Assembly: GCF_029239295.1 (NCBI RefSeq)
Contig: NZ_JAQZBC010000006.1
Coordinates: 62,001-126,000 of the forward strand
Length of the DNA stretch: 64,000 nucleotides
From: Sphingomonas sp.
GTDB lineage: Bacteria > Pseudomonadota > Alphaproteobacteria > Sphingomonadales > Sphingomonadaceae
Direction of reading: 5' to 3'
In this document: positions 25,245 to 32,313 of the stretch, in pieces
Numbering within the stretch: position 1 is the stretch's first letter
Layout: each line of letters opens with the position of its first letter
Notes under the pieces: model-generated
What the model was told of the DNA's origin: nothing
What the model saw: the letters and a program-made list of their open reading frames with translations, nothing else
Database searches by the model: none
Program-made: the position numbers and the translations under genes

Positions 25245-25597
25245 GGCCGCTGCCACGCTGGGCGATCCTTACCGCCGCTGTCGTTCTGCTGCTTCTGGCC
25301 GGCCTTGCGGTGAGCCGCTGCGCCGCCCCCTCACCTAAGCAGCAGGCCGCGCAAGCCGTCGATCTCGATCGGTCCGAGGCCGCTGCCGTCGGATTCAACC
25401 GCGGCATGATCGCCGAGCGCGCGGCCACTGCCAATCAGCTGGAGCACGATCACGCGTTCCGGAACAGCCAAGAGGAACTGATCGATGCGGCTCGCGAAGC
25501 GGACAATGGCTCTGGTGTCGGCCCTGCTACTGCCAGCGTGCTTGAGCGCATGCGCCAGCAACAAGCCGCGGGTCGTCGTGATGGTGCCGCCCGCTGA
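25241..25597 (+). CDS. Rz-like inner-membrane spanin
   Basis: A 118-residue i-spanin candidate. One N-terminal TM segment (WAILTAAVVLLLLAGLAV, about 7-24) is followed by a periplasmic region rich in Ala, Gln and Glu with coiled-coil character (RMRQQQAAGRR near the end). It starts at GTG 25241 inside the endolysin stop region. The Rz1-like lipoprotein begins within its 3' part in another frame. Together they would bridge the periplasm and fuse inner and outer membranes in the last step of lysis. Confidence 0.75.
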   Translation: MRPLPRWAILTAAVVLLLLAGLAVSRCAAPSPKQQAAQAVDLDRSEAAAVGFNRGMIAERAATANQLEHDHAFRNSQEELIDAAREADNGSGVGPATASVLERMRQQQAAGRRDGAAR

Positions 25598-25751
25598 GCG
25601 GCTGACGTGCGCGCCAGAACCGGCAGTGCCGCCAGTGATCAGCGATCGGAGTACTGCCGATTATATCGTGTCGCTGGCTGGCGCGGGGGCGGACTGCCGA
25701 TCGGCCGTTCGGTGGTTGCGCGATTGGGCCGCTCGCGTAGGAAAGCAGTAG
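25485..25751 (+). CDS. Rz1-like outer-membrane spanin lipoprotein
   Basis: An 88-residue lipoprotein encoded in the +1 frame relative to Rz, sharing 25485-25597 with it. MRLAKRTMALVSALLLPACLSAC is a signal peptide with two possible lipobox cysteines, LPAC and LSAC. The mature part contains a Pro-rich VVMVPPAERLTCAPEPAVPPV segment, as in other Rz1 proteins. Partly overlapping Rz/Rz1 genes are well known in phages, and this supports both calls. It is the last recognisable phage gene. Confidence 0.75.
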   Translation: MRLAKRTMALVSALLLPACLSACASNKPRVVVMVPPAERLTCAPEPAVPPVISDRSTADYIVSLAGAGADCRSAVRWLRDWAARVGKQ

Positions 25752-25860
25752 TTTTTGCGAGCTCGTTTGGGTCACGCCGAGTCTTTGGCGCAACGAGCCG
25801 ATATCGTGCCCGGCTGCCCTGGTTCAGGATGAGGTGAGGCGGTGCGTCGGTAGGTGTGAG

Positions 25861-25885
25861 GGAACCCACCAGCCTGCCCCGCATT
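25861..25885 (+). promoter_or_regulatory. Possible EcfG-type promoter
   Basis: GGAAC (25861-25865), a 16-base spacer and CATT (25882-25885) differ by one base from the GGAAC-N16-CGTT general stress promoter of alphaproteobacteria. It stands 30 bases before the small ORF at 25916. A single near match could be chance. Confidence 0.25.
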
Positions 25886-25915
25886 GTGCACGCGCTTAGT
25901 GTTGAAGCGTAATCA

Positions 25916-26062
25916 ATGTATCCTGAACTCGTCTATTTTGATGGGGCGCATTTTGCCCACATCGTGACCCGCGAAGAACACCTGAGGCTCAAACGCAGAT
26001 CTACGTCTAGCCGGCAGTCGCGCGCCTCGAGCCGTCCCCCGTTCGTGCTCGCCGCGGCGTGA
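25916..26062 (+). CDS. Small ORF of 48 residues, unknown
   Basis: Too short for the ORF track. It reads MYPELVYFDGAHFAHIVTRE and continues EHLRLKRR before a Ser/Arg-rich tail. The first 27 residues look protein-like, balanced in hydrophobic and charged residues, while the tail does not, so it may be a real small protein or the 5' remnant of a longer broken gene. A weak GAAG and a possible EcfG-type promoter lie upstream. It marks the first non-phage sequence after the spanins. Confidence 0.4.
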   Translation: MYPELVYFDGAHFAHIVTREEHLRLKRRSTSSRQSRASSRPPFVLAAA

Positions 26063-26215
26063 CCCGCTAGGTCATGAAGATAGTAGCCGCAGCAGTCCAA
26101 TCGACGCTGGCAGACTGGTATTCGACAAGCGGGACCCCATCTCCCATGCACGCTATTCGTCTTGTCCGGGCCCACCGGATAGCCAGCACTTCTCTCGACC
26201 CGAGAGAGACCGATC

Positions 26216-26740
26216 ATGCCTACCATCATCTCTTCGTTTCAGCGCGATGCCGAGGCGAGCGCTCTGGCGAGCTCGACGTCGAACGATCCCGCTCAGCTGA
26301 TGGCTCATCGCGACCTTCAACATGACTATGAGGATCAGGCAAAGATCGCGGTGTCGGTCTCCAAAGAGACTGCCCGAACGGCGGCCGTGAGGTTGTTCAG
26401 CAAGGGGATCGCGCTCCTTTTTTCCCGTCAGATCCTCGCACGTCCCGCTGATGAGCCCCCCAATTCCTCCAGCCCATACATTAGTGTCGGGGATGAGAGC
26501 CGCGCGGATTGGGCGGGCGAGGAAAGGTACATTCTGGGACGAGAAGAGCTGTCGAAATTCAATGCTCTGCACGCGAAGTCCGCGTCAGCGAGGCACGCCC
26601 ATGGAGCCCTGGCGCTGGCGTATGGCCGAGCGCTTGAAGAGGGGGCATTCCCCGGTGTCCGAGCAGATCCGCGCGACCCTCGGCAGCGCTCAAGCTCCGC
26701 ACTGGACGGCTGGGAGAACGAGGGCGGCAGCAACAGGTGA
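26216..26740 (+). CDS. Hypothetical protein, 174 residues
   Basis: An ORF with a purine-rich GAGAGAGACC upstream of ATG 26216. The first 70 residues, beginning IISSFQRDAEASALASSTSN, are helical-looking; the last 40 (GVRADPRDPRQRSSSALDG) are Arg/Ser-rich and look like noncoding read-through. An overlapping + frame (26451-26804) and a minus frame (26428-26865) are also open. I recognise no family; it may be a degraded gene at the edge of the prophage. Confidence 0.35.
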   Translation: MPTIISSFQRDAEASALASSTSNDPAQLMAHRDLQHDYEDQAKIAVSVSKETARTAAVRLFSKGIALLFSRQILARPADEPPNSSSPYISVGDESRADWAGEERYILGREELSKFNALHAKSASARHAHGALALAYGRALEEGAFPGVRADPRDPRQRSSSALDGWENEGGSNR

Positions 26741-26844
26741 AGCGCCAGCGGCAGATGCCGTCGTCCCAGCTTTCTTCCATGTCGTGCTCCCTGTGAGAGG
26801 GTAACGTATGCGGAGCGTGGCATGTAGGAAGCGCGGCGGTTGGT

Positions 26845-26887
26845 AAAAAAAATGCCCGGCGGCATTCAGCTAGAAGCTCGCCGGGCA
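26845..26887 (-). terminator. Intrinsic terminator for minus-strand small genes
   Basis: TGCCCGGCG (26853-26861) pairs with CGCCGGGCA (26879-26887), a 9 bp stem with a 17-base loop; on the minus strand it is followed directly by eight T (26852-26845). This is a strong terminator and shows that the small minus-strand ORFs at 26967-27204 are transcribed. Confidence 0.7.
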
Positions 26888-26966
26888 GTCTCTTCGCGCT
26901 CGCCCCCAGGGGGAGGGAGCTGCATCTGAGATCACAGACCTGCCAGCTTGGCGCACCTGAGGAGAA

Positions 26967-27071
26967 CTACGTAGGCCCTTGGGAGCGCTCGCCCATAACC
27001 CACACCGCGACAGCCAATGCCACCAGCATCCCTAAGAACCCGATCAGGAAGCGGCGGTCGAGATCCTCAAT
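26967..27071 (-). CDS. Possible 34-residue membrane peptide with ATT start
   Basis: Directly after the 45-residue ORF the minus strand encodes IEDLDRRFLIGFLGMLVALA followed by VAVWVMGERSQGPT and a stop codon, a clear single TM helix. The only upstream start in frame is ATT (27071-27069), which overlaps the previous TGA; a stop codon stands three codons before it, so the choice is ATT, an internal CTG, or the internal ATG (LVALAV onward). The strong terminator downstream favours a real transcript. Confidence 0.3.
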   Translation of the reverse strand: MEDLDRRFLIGFLGMLVALAVAVWVMGERSQGPT

Positions 27072-27204
27072 GCAGCATCATGCTGCGGCGCTCCGCCTCG
27101 GCAACGATCGCGTCGGCCTCGGGATCGCCGGGCTGCATGGTCGTGCGGAGATAGGCGGCTTCAAGCTCTTCGTCGGTGAGGCTGGCGAGTATGTCGGCGT
27201 CCAT
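27067..27204 (-). CDS. Small acidic protein of 45 residues
   Basis: Below the ORF-track size limit. It reads MDADILASLTDEELEAAYLR and ends in EAERRSMMLH, strongly acidic and helical, with normal codon use for this genome. The start is ATG at 27204-27202 with a GAAAAG-type purine stretch just upstream (TAGAAAAGATG). It is followed by a membrane-peptide ORF and a strong terminator, giving a two-gene mini operon. I recognise no named family. Confidence 0.6.
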   Translation of the reverse strand: MDADILASLTDEELEAAYLRTTMQPGDPEADAIVAEAERRSMMLH

Positions 27205-27302
27205 CTTTTCTATCCTCTACCGATCATGAAGCGGAGTCGAGGGCCTCATTGGTGCCGATCTGGTCGGGCGGACGTTTGCATTCAAACAGCAAGGTATTTC
27301 CC

Positions 27303-27461
27303 GTGGATCAACGCACCACCATCGCTTACATCCTGATGGCCGTCATGGCAGCGGGCATCACGGCCGTCATATGGTATGCTCGCCAGAACAACGCACGCCG
27401 ACGTGCATCCCGCATTCGCTCAGCTGATCTTCAGCGCCATAGCGCCAGAGTCAAAGAATAG
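27303..27461 (+). CDS. Small single-TM protein, 52 residues
   Basis: From GTG 27303 it reads VDQRTTIAYILMAVMAAGIT, then AVIWYARQNNARRRASRIRS, a TM helix with a basic cytoplasmic tail. AAGG lies about 10 bases upstream. The ORF track begins earlier at 27249, but those residues look like noncoding sequence. Function unknown. The intergenic DNA to the next gene (27462-27606) shows nothing else I can name. Confidence 0.5.
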   Translation: MDQRTTIAYILMAVMAAGITAVIWYARQNNARRRASRIRSADLQRHSARVKE

Positions 27462-27606
27462 CAGGATTACAGGCTGACGATCCGGTTGGCAGCGTTACGC
27501 AGGATCACCCGCAGACTGAGGCAAACGCCGGATCGAGATCGAAGGCTCTTCGTTCAGGCCGTCTGAATCGCGTCGTCACCCGAAACCTAAAGGCAAGGAG
27601 CTTCTC

Positions 27607-28098
27607 ATGGCTGCAAAAACGCTCGAAACGCTGTTCCACGACACGCTCAGGGACATCTACTACGCTGAGCGCAAGATCCTCAAGTCACTCCCCAAGATGG
27701 CCCGCGCAGCGCAGTCTGAGGAATTGAAAGCGGCATTCCAGAAGCACAAGGACCAGACTGAGGGCCAGATCGAACGACTTCAGCAAGTGTTCGAGATCAT
27801 TGGCAAGCCGGCACGTGGAAAGACCTGCGACGCGATCGAGGGCATTCTCGCCGAAGGCGAGGAGATCATGGAGGAGTACAAGGATACTCCCGCGCTCGAC
27901 GCCGGCCTGCTCGCGGCTGCCCAGGCGGTCGAGCATTATGAAATCACGCGCTATGGCACACTGAAGCGGTGGGCAACGGTGCTGAAGCTCAACGATGCCG
28001 TGAAGCTGCTGGACGAAACGCTTCAAGAAGAGTCTCAGACCGATGAAGACCTCACCACGATTGCAGACGCTACCGTGAACGCCGAAGCACTGGCGTAA
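27607..28098 (+). CDS. Ferritin-like DUF892 (YciE/YciF family) protein
   Basis: A 163-residue four-helix ferritin-like protein. LETLFHDTLRDIYYAERKIL near residues 5-24 is the family signature, and the metal-ligand type residues recur as Glu/His in HKDQTEGQIERLQQVF, AVEHYEITRY (near 115) and ETLQEESQTDEDL (near 140-152). YciE/F proteins are stress-induced in many proteobacteria; the reaction is not established. A strong ribosome site (AAGGAG, 9 bases before ATG) is present. Hairpins follow the stop codon. Confidence 0.92.
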   Translation: MAAKTLETLFHDTLRDIYYAERKILKSLPKMARAAQSEELKAAFQKHKDQTEGQIERLQQVFEIIGKPARGKTCDAIEGILAEGEEIMEEYKDTPALDAGLLAAAQAVEHYEITRYGTLKRWATVLKLNDAVKLLDETLQEESQTDEDLTTIADATVNAEALA

Positions 28099-28104
28099 GA
28101 CTGT

Positions 28105-28179
28105 GCCGCGCTATCACGCTTTCTGAGCGCGGCCCACTTGGTCTTATTAGAAGGCTGGTGAATAAACTCACCGGCCTTC
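28105..28179. terminator. Two hairpins between convergent DUF892 and ATPase genes
   Basis: GCCGCGCT/AGCGCGGC (28105-28112 with 28126-28133) and GAAGGCTGGTGA/TCACCGGCCTTC (28150-28161 with 28168-28179, one G-T pair, six-base loop) lie just after the DUF892 stop. The second is a long compact stem, but neither has a strong T-tract. They probably act as a bidirectional terminator between the convergent genes. I see no convincing gene in the rest of 28180-28439. Confidence 0.5.
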
Positions 28180-28439
28180 TTCGACTTCAGGGCGGCTCCG
28201 CTTGAACCGCGTTTTTCAGCCAGCGAGGCAGCCAAAGCAGTAGTCGTGGGCGCCTCTCGCGAGCGATAGCTCGCTAGTCGATTGGAGCTGCCGCACCCGC
28301 GGCCAGTGTTCCCCCCTCCCCTGTAAGCCATTGATATTCTATAGGCGGCGTTGTGCCCTAGATGGGCAAGACCCATTGGTTTGCTTGGACATTTTTGGTC
28401 CACGACGAAAGCGTGAGGTTCAGCAGGTCGAACCTGCAG

Positions 28440-29708
28440 TTACGCCGACGCGCCGGGTGCCAGGTGGTCAGTAGCCCACTTCATATAAAAGAGTAGGAAT
28501 GGATCGGTAATGATGAGCGCATCCTCGCTCTCGACCCATTCGAGTGGCGGTTCGCCCTCGATCTTTTCTCGGGCGACCTTGCTCATGTTGCTGAGCGCTG
28601 AAGTGATCTCATGCTTTGCCGGCATGGAACCGGGTTTAAGCAAGCCCTGTAGCGCTACGCGAAGATCCTCGTACTCGGTGCGCTGCTGAGGGCCCAATGC
28701 CGCGAGAGCCGTCAGGATTGCAGAGTACTTATCTTGACTACGTCCGTCCTTAAACTCGCGTAGCATCCGCTTTTTCTTCGCATCGGGACCCTGCCGCAGC
28801 TTGCTATATTTCGGAAACCCTTTGCTCTTGGCGATTTCAGCAAGCGCAGCATCTAGCTCGCCAACTACAATCTCTTGCTTTACGACTGCACGTGACGAGA
28901 TGCCGCTGGCGATACAAAGCTCGCTGCAGATTTCCTGAACCAATAACGGGTTGCCGAAACCCTCTTCGCAAATCTTCTTGTTCAAGCCTGGATCGTTGGT
29001 GACATTGAGCGCGTCGAAACCGCGACTGGGTATCTGCAGAAGATCATCCAAGTCCCACGGCGGGATCTCCACGTGCTTGAAGCGCCCCTCGAGTTCCTGT
29101 TCGACAGTCATCGGATCGAACGCCCGGTGGGGAACGGCGAGAAGAATAACCGCCAAACCTTTGAACACAGCGCCCTTCAGTGCCCGAATAATCGCGCGCT
29201 GTACGCTTTTGTCGATGTAGTGGAAGTCATCGACCAAAAGGGACACGTCACGTTCAACCAGGGAATCGAGCGCGGCCCGTTGCGTGTTGATCGTGTATGT
29301 AACGGAGCGCTCGTGAGTTTTCCCTTGAGCTGACCCGCTTCGGACGCTTGCTTTCACTCCGGGTATTGATCCCTCGAGCACGGCTTCGTCGGTGGCCGTA
29401 CCAGTTCCTGCGACCTTGCGGGACCTCTGCGATCCCACTTCCAAGGTGTAGGCGATCTGTTCCCAAAAGTCCTCTTCGGACTTAACCTGTCCTCCCTCGA
29501 TCGTGACACTATCGCCGGTCTGATCAAGGACGTGATTGCATAGGACGGTCTTGCCGGACTTGGTCGATCCGGTGACCACGTTTATCGAGTATCCTCGACT
29601 AAGCGCATCTTTGACGCGCTTCTCTAGACCTAGGTGCTCGCGGCTGACGTAGGTGATTGATGGCTGCCCGCCGGGCGTGAAAACTTCCTTGAGCTTCAGT
29701 GTCTTCAT
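28440..29708 (-). CDS. Orphan AAA+/ExeA-like ATPase, accessory
   Basis: A 422-residue P-loop ATPase of unknown function. Walker A GSTKSGKT lies at residues 47-54 and Walker B SLLVDDF at 156-162; a sensor-like LLAVPHRAFD follows near 190. The arrangement, with an N-terminal REHLGLEKRVKDAL helix before the P-loop, resembles ExeA/TniB-type AAA proteins. The C-terminal 150 residues are helical with a basic KKKRMLREFKDG stretch. ATG 29708 is preferred because AGGCGAAAAC precedes it; the track start adds 26 odd residues. Lower GC than the host genes suggests transfer. It may serve a transposition-like, signalling or defence role; nothing in sequence decides. Confidence 0.75.
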   Translation of the reverse strand: MKTLKLKEVFTPGGQPSITYVSREHLGLEKRVKDALSRGYSINVVTGSTKSGKTVLCNHVLDQTGDSVTIEGGQVKSEEDFWEQIAYTLEVGSQRSRKVAGTGTATDEAVLEGSIPGVKASVRSGSAQGKTHERSVTYTINTQRAALDSLVERDVSLLVDDFHYIDKSVQRAIIRALKGAVFKGLAVILLAVPHRAFDPMTVEQELEGRFKHVEIPPWDLDDLLQIPSRGFDALNVTNDPGLNKKICEEGFGNPLLVQEICSELCIASGISSRAVVKQEIVVGELDAALAEIAKSKGFPKYSKLRQGPDAKKKRMLREFKDGRSQDKYSAILTALAALGPQQRTEYEDLRVALQGLLKPGSMPAKHEITSALSNMSKVAREKIEGEPPLEWVESEDALIITDPFLLFYMKWATDHLAPGASA

Positions 29709-30030
29709 GTTTTCGCCTGCCTTGCCGCGCCGCGCCAACTCTGGAGCAGCCGTGCGATAACGGCAAGCGCTAGACCAGGCGCTCACGCGTGCCCGTTCGG
29801 CCCCAGCGATTCCCGCGTGTTTCCCGACCGCTAGTCCTCTGGCTGGTATCGCGCCACAGGCGCTAGTGATCGGTCCAAAAGGTTAGACATGCGGCGCGGG
29901 ACTGCGCAGAACCGCGTGCCTCATTAGTGGCATGTTAGACGGGCCATGCGGTTGAAATTTCGCCTTTATGCAAGGCCCGGTCGGGCCTCCACATGAAGCC
30001 TCCCGCAGCTTTGAGCGCGCCGAAGACGGG
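29709..30030. other. Gene-free stretch with three CGCTAG copies and a hairpin
   Basis: No ORF is supported here. CGCTAG occurs at 29768, 29829 and 29861, notable because CTAG is usually rare in bacteria; the copies lie upstream of the minus-strand ATPase gene and could be operator sites. AGGCCC/GGGCCT (29973-29988) forms a 6 bp hairpin with a four-base loop after the 207-residue gene and may be its weak terminator. Confidence 0.35.
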
Positions 30031-30654
30031 TTAGTAGGATAGCTTACGATAATCGGCTAGGCGCACGGTCTTCTTGCTAAAGAGTGCGAGCAACTTACGC
30101 CGTACTTCTCGCTGCTTGGCTCCCTTTCGCGCCACCGACGGCGTGAAGACGGAGGCATGTGCCGGCTTGTCAGGGAGCGCCGTGTCGTAAACCATGCACA
30201 TGCGCTCACTGCCGTCCTCGAAGACAAGCGAGCGGAGATCACCCGCGCTAGTCTGCATCACAAGCTGAATTCCTCTTTCCTGAGGAGGCAACTTCGAAGC
30301 GCCGGTGGCTTTAATCGCATTAATGGCTGCTTGTAGCTCACTGTCCTGAGCCAGGGCCTCGCGAAACAAAGATAAGTCTATCGTTGTAGCATCTTGAAAG
30401 GCCAGCGGACTAATGACTCCAGTCACAGGGTCGAGATGTATCGGGTCCACAATGAACTTGGTGAGAAGTTCATTGTCTTCTACGCGGCCCGGTGAATGCC
30501 CGCTAATGCTCTCGGCTTCGCACTCTCCTTTGCTATACGCTGCATATACTGCGTCTTGTAAGCCCGCGCCCCTTAAGCATAACTCGCCAAATATGATCGC
30601 GCATGAGGGCTTGCTGGGTTGTTCGGCTTGATCCACGCCGGATCCCTCAATCAT
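30031..30654 (-). CDS. Cassette gene 3: hypothetical protein, 207 residues
   Basis: Last gene of a three-gene minus-strand operon; its start overlaps the stop of the preceding gene by ATGA. The central DNELLTKFIVDPIHLDPVTG, then VISPLAFQDATTIDLSLFRE pattern resembles small proteins with a DNE-L-R...H-D..TG.I.P.AF.D....SV.R layout that I have seen in sporadically distributed cassettes; I cannot name the family. The C terminus is very basic (KGAKQREVRRKLLALFSKK), suggesting nucleic-acid or partner binding. GC is low relative to the flanks. Function unknown. Confidence 0.75.
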   Translation of the reverse strand: MIEGSGVDQAEQPSKPSCAIIFGELCLRGAGLQDAVYAAYSKGECEAESISGHSPGRVEDNELLTKFIVDPIHLDPVTGVISPLAFQDATTIDLSLFREALAQDSELQAAINAIKATGASKLPPQERGIQLVMQTSAGDLRSLVFEDGSERMCMVYDTALPDKPAHASVFTPSVARKGAKQREVRRKLLALFSKKTVRLADYRKLSY

Positions 30655-31205
30655 TTCCGATTGTTGAGATATGCAGAGGCTAGAGCCCAGGCGACGCCCT
30701 CAGGAAGACCTACATCAGGCATGTCTTCTTCGTTGTCGACCTGAGGTCGACCTTTGACCTCGATCAGGTAACCGACTTTTCCGTCTTCAAGAATCTCAAT
30801 GTCGGCGTACAGTTTTTCGTCGGACCAAAACAAACCCGTGCGGCCGTCAGCGCCAACACTGGCCATTGGAATGGGGAACGGGAGATTGCGCAAGCGCTTA
30901 ATCAGCTCAACAGTCGCATCGACGGCTTCCTTCACAGGCGGGCAAGAGCCGGGGCCGGCCCAGCCGGGCTCGACATTCTTCATTCGATACAATCGACGAA
31001 GTTGGCGATCAGCTGGCATTTCAGAAACGGCATGATATGCGGACGTGTCTACGATTGTTCCTCCATTAAGACTGAAGGAGGCCGAACGCGCGGCCGCGGT
31101 GCACGTCTTCGCCCACGCGTCTGTAAACTGCTTGAGTCCCGTGATGTTCGAGGCTGCCAGCGACGTCTCACCGTTTTTATCGATAATCTGATTTGATTGC
31201 GTCAT
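30651..31205 (-). CDS. Cassette gene 2: hypothetical protein, 184 residues
   Basis: Middle gene of the cassette, three bases after gene 1 and overlapping gene 3 by four bases. Visible pattern: LYRMKNVEPGWAGPGSCPPV near residues 71-90, VELIKRL, then ASVGADGRTGLFW near 116-128 and LYADIEI near 133. This GW-G-GS-P...DG-GLFW layout occurs in a family of uncharacterised accessory proteins, often near TIGR04255 genes as far as I recall. The first 50 residues are Ser/Ala/Thr-rich. No catalytic motif is apparent. Lower GC than surrounding host genes suggests horizontal transfer. Confidence 0.75.
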   Translation of the reverse strand: MTQSNQIIDKNGETSLAASNITGLKQFTDAWAKTCTAAARSASFSLNGGTIVDTSAYHAVSEMPADRQLRRLYRMKNVEPGWAGPGSCPPVKEAVDATVELIKRLRNLPFPIPMASVGADGRTGLFWSDEKLYADIEILEDGKVGYLIEVKGRPQVDNEEDMPDVGLPEGVAWALASAYLNNRK

Positions 31206-31208
31206 CTA

Positions 31209-32018
31209 TCAGCACCCAATCGCAGCGAGGTAATCATCGCTAAGCACTTGGGCTAAAATGGTCTTTTGGAACTCGTGAAGGTTCTTTATTAGATCTCCAA
31301 CAATCTCGGCCTCACGCCCCCGCTCGACTAAAAGGGGCGGCTGACCCTCTACGTCAAACATATCACCTGTAAGCACCGTTAGATCCGCCACGCGTCTCAC
31401 TATGTTATGAGGGGCTCGAGCTTGGTCAGCTACAGTTACGTTGACGTTAACGAGGCGCCGCCGCATCGGGGACTGTGGGATGAAAACACCGAAATGCGAG
31501 TGCCAAGGCTGGTCAGACGCACGATCGTACATCGTAACCCACCTAGTTCCTTCACGGAACACCTCCCCTGCAGGAGGATTACCCTCCACTGCCAAGAAAA
31601 CGTCTTCGTACTGCAGAAGAACAGACGCAATCGCTGGCACTGTTCCAAGATAAACTGGAACGAGGGCAAGCGCGACCTTACTGGCAAAATCGAAGAACCC
31701 AGACCAGCTGTCATACTTGCGAACTGTGAGGGTGAGCGCCTGCATTTCACACTTCAGCTCGGCTTCGATCTGACCGTCCGTTGCGAACCTTTGAAACGAG
31801 ACGCCCACGGGGAGGTTCGTAGGTATGCCCGAACCAAACACGAATTGCGGCATAACCTGCTGCTGCCTTCCCGGCAGCCCGTTTTCCGTTGCAAGCGCTG
31901 CTGCCTGCACCGTCAGGGCTTCGAAAGTTGGAGCATCAATTGGCGTCACAAACCGGATCACCAAAGCGCAGCTTTCGATCGCGTTGTGCCCGGCGAGCGG
32001 TTCAAACGACAGGGTCAT
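31209..32018 (-). CDS. Cassette gene 1: TIGR04255-like protein
   Basis: A 269-residue protein whose layout matches the sporadically distributed TIGR04255 family: an N-terminal CALVIRFVTPIDAPTFEAL strand-helix, GVSFQRFATDGQIEAELKCE, LTVRKYDSWSGFFDFASKV near residue 110, then ALVPVYLGTVPAIASVLLQYEDVF and a C-terminal LVERGREAEIVGDLIKNLHE helix. Function of the family is unknown. I chose ATG 32018 because a TTGACA-type -35 at 32071 would put the transcript start just upstream; ATG 32036 has AAAGGA abutting it with no spacing. It heads an operon with the two following genes. Confidence 0.7.
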   Translation of the reverse strand: MTLSFEPLAGHNAIESCALVIRFVTPIDAPTFEALTVQAAALATENGLPGRQQQVMPQFVFGSGIPTNLPVGVSFQRFATDGQIEAELKCEMQALTLTVRKYDSWSGFFDFASKVALALVPVYLGTVPAIASVLLQYEDVFLAVEGNPPAGEVFREGTRWVTMYDRASDQPWHSHFGVFIPQSPMRRRLVNVNVTVADQARAPHNIVRRVADLTVLTGDMFDVEGQPPLLVERGREAEIVGDLIKNLHEFQKTILAQVLSDDYLAAIGC

Positions 32019-32065
32019 CGGCTCGCATTCTCGCATTCCTTTGTTCGATCGCAAGCGCGTCGTGC

Positions 32066-32097
32066 TGTCAACGCGCCACATGCGCCGCCATATGGCG
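32066..32097 (-). promoter_or_regulatory. Possible promoter and palindrome upstream of the three-gene cassette
   Basis: On the minus strand TTGACA (32071-32066) is followed 17 bases later by TCGAAC, a poor -10, giving a start about 15 bases before ATG 32018. Just upstream lies the perfect 12-base palindrome CGCCATATGGCG (32086-32097), which could bind a dimeric regulator. Confidence 0.35.
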
Positions 32098-32313
32098 ATG
32101 ACACGCGTTTCGGCAAACTTTCATCGCTGCCTGAACCGGGATGCGGTTGGAAGCAAGGCCGGCGTCGGAGTGAGCGCTGACGTCAACTGTCTTGCCTTTG
32201 AGCCCGGCGCAGAACGCGGGCGAGATCCCGGCTGCTTTTTGGATCTTACAGGTCCTTTGCAACTACGGCCGCGATAGCGAGCGAGGTAGCAATCTGGTCG
32301 ATAACGTTTTCAC

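Noticed and set aside
26428-26865. Minus-strand 145-residue ORF overlapping the 174-residue hypothetical
   Set aside because: Ser/Arg-rich with no start signal; the overlapping + ORF has a better upstream purine stretch, though neither is secure.
28035-28403. Minus-strand ORF of 122 residues after the DUF892 gene
   Set aside because: It overlaps the DUF892 3' end and is made largely from the hairpin sequences; low-complexity Ser/Ala/Lys content and no ribosome site.
31407-32180. 257-residue + ORF opposite the TIGR04255-like gene
   Set aside because: Cys/Arg/His-rich frame with no recognisable pattern; the minus-strand gene has a family-like layout and fits the operon.
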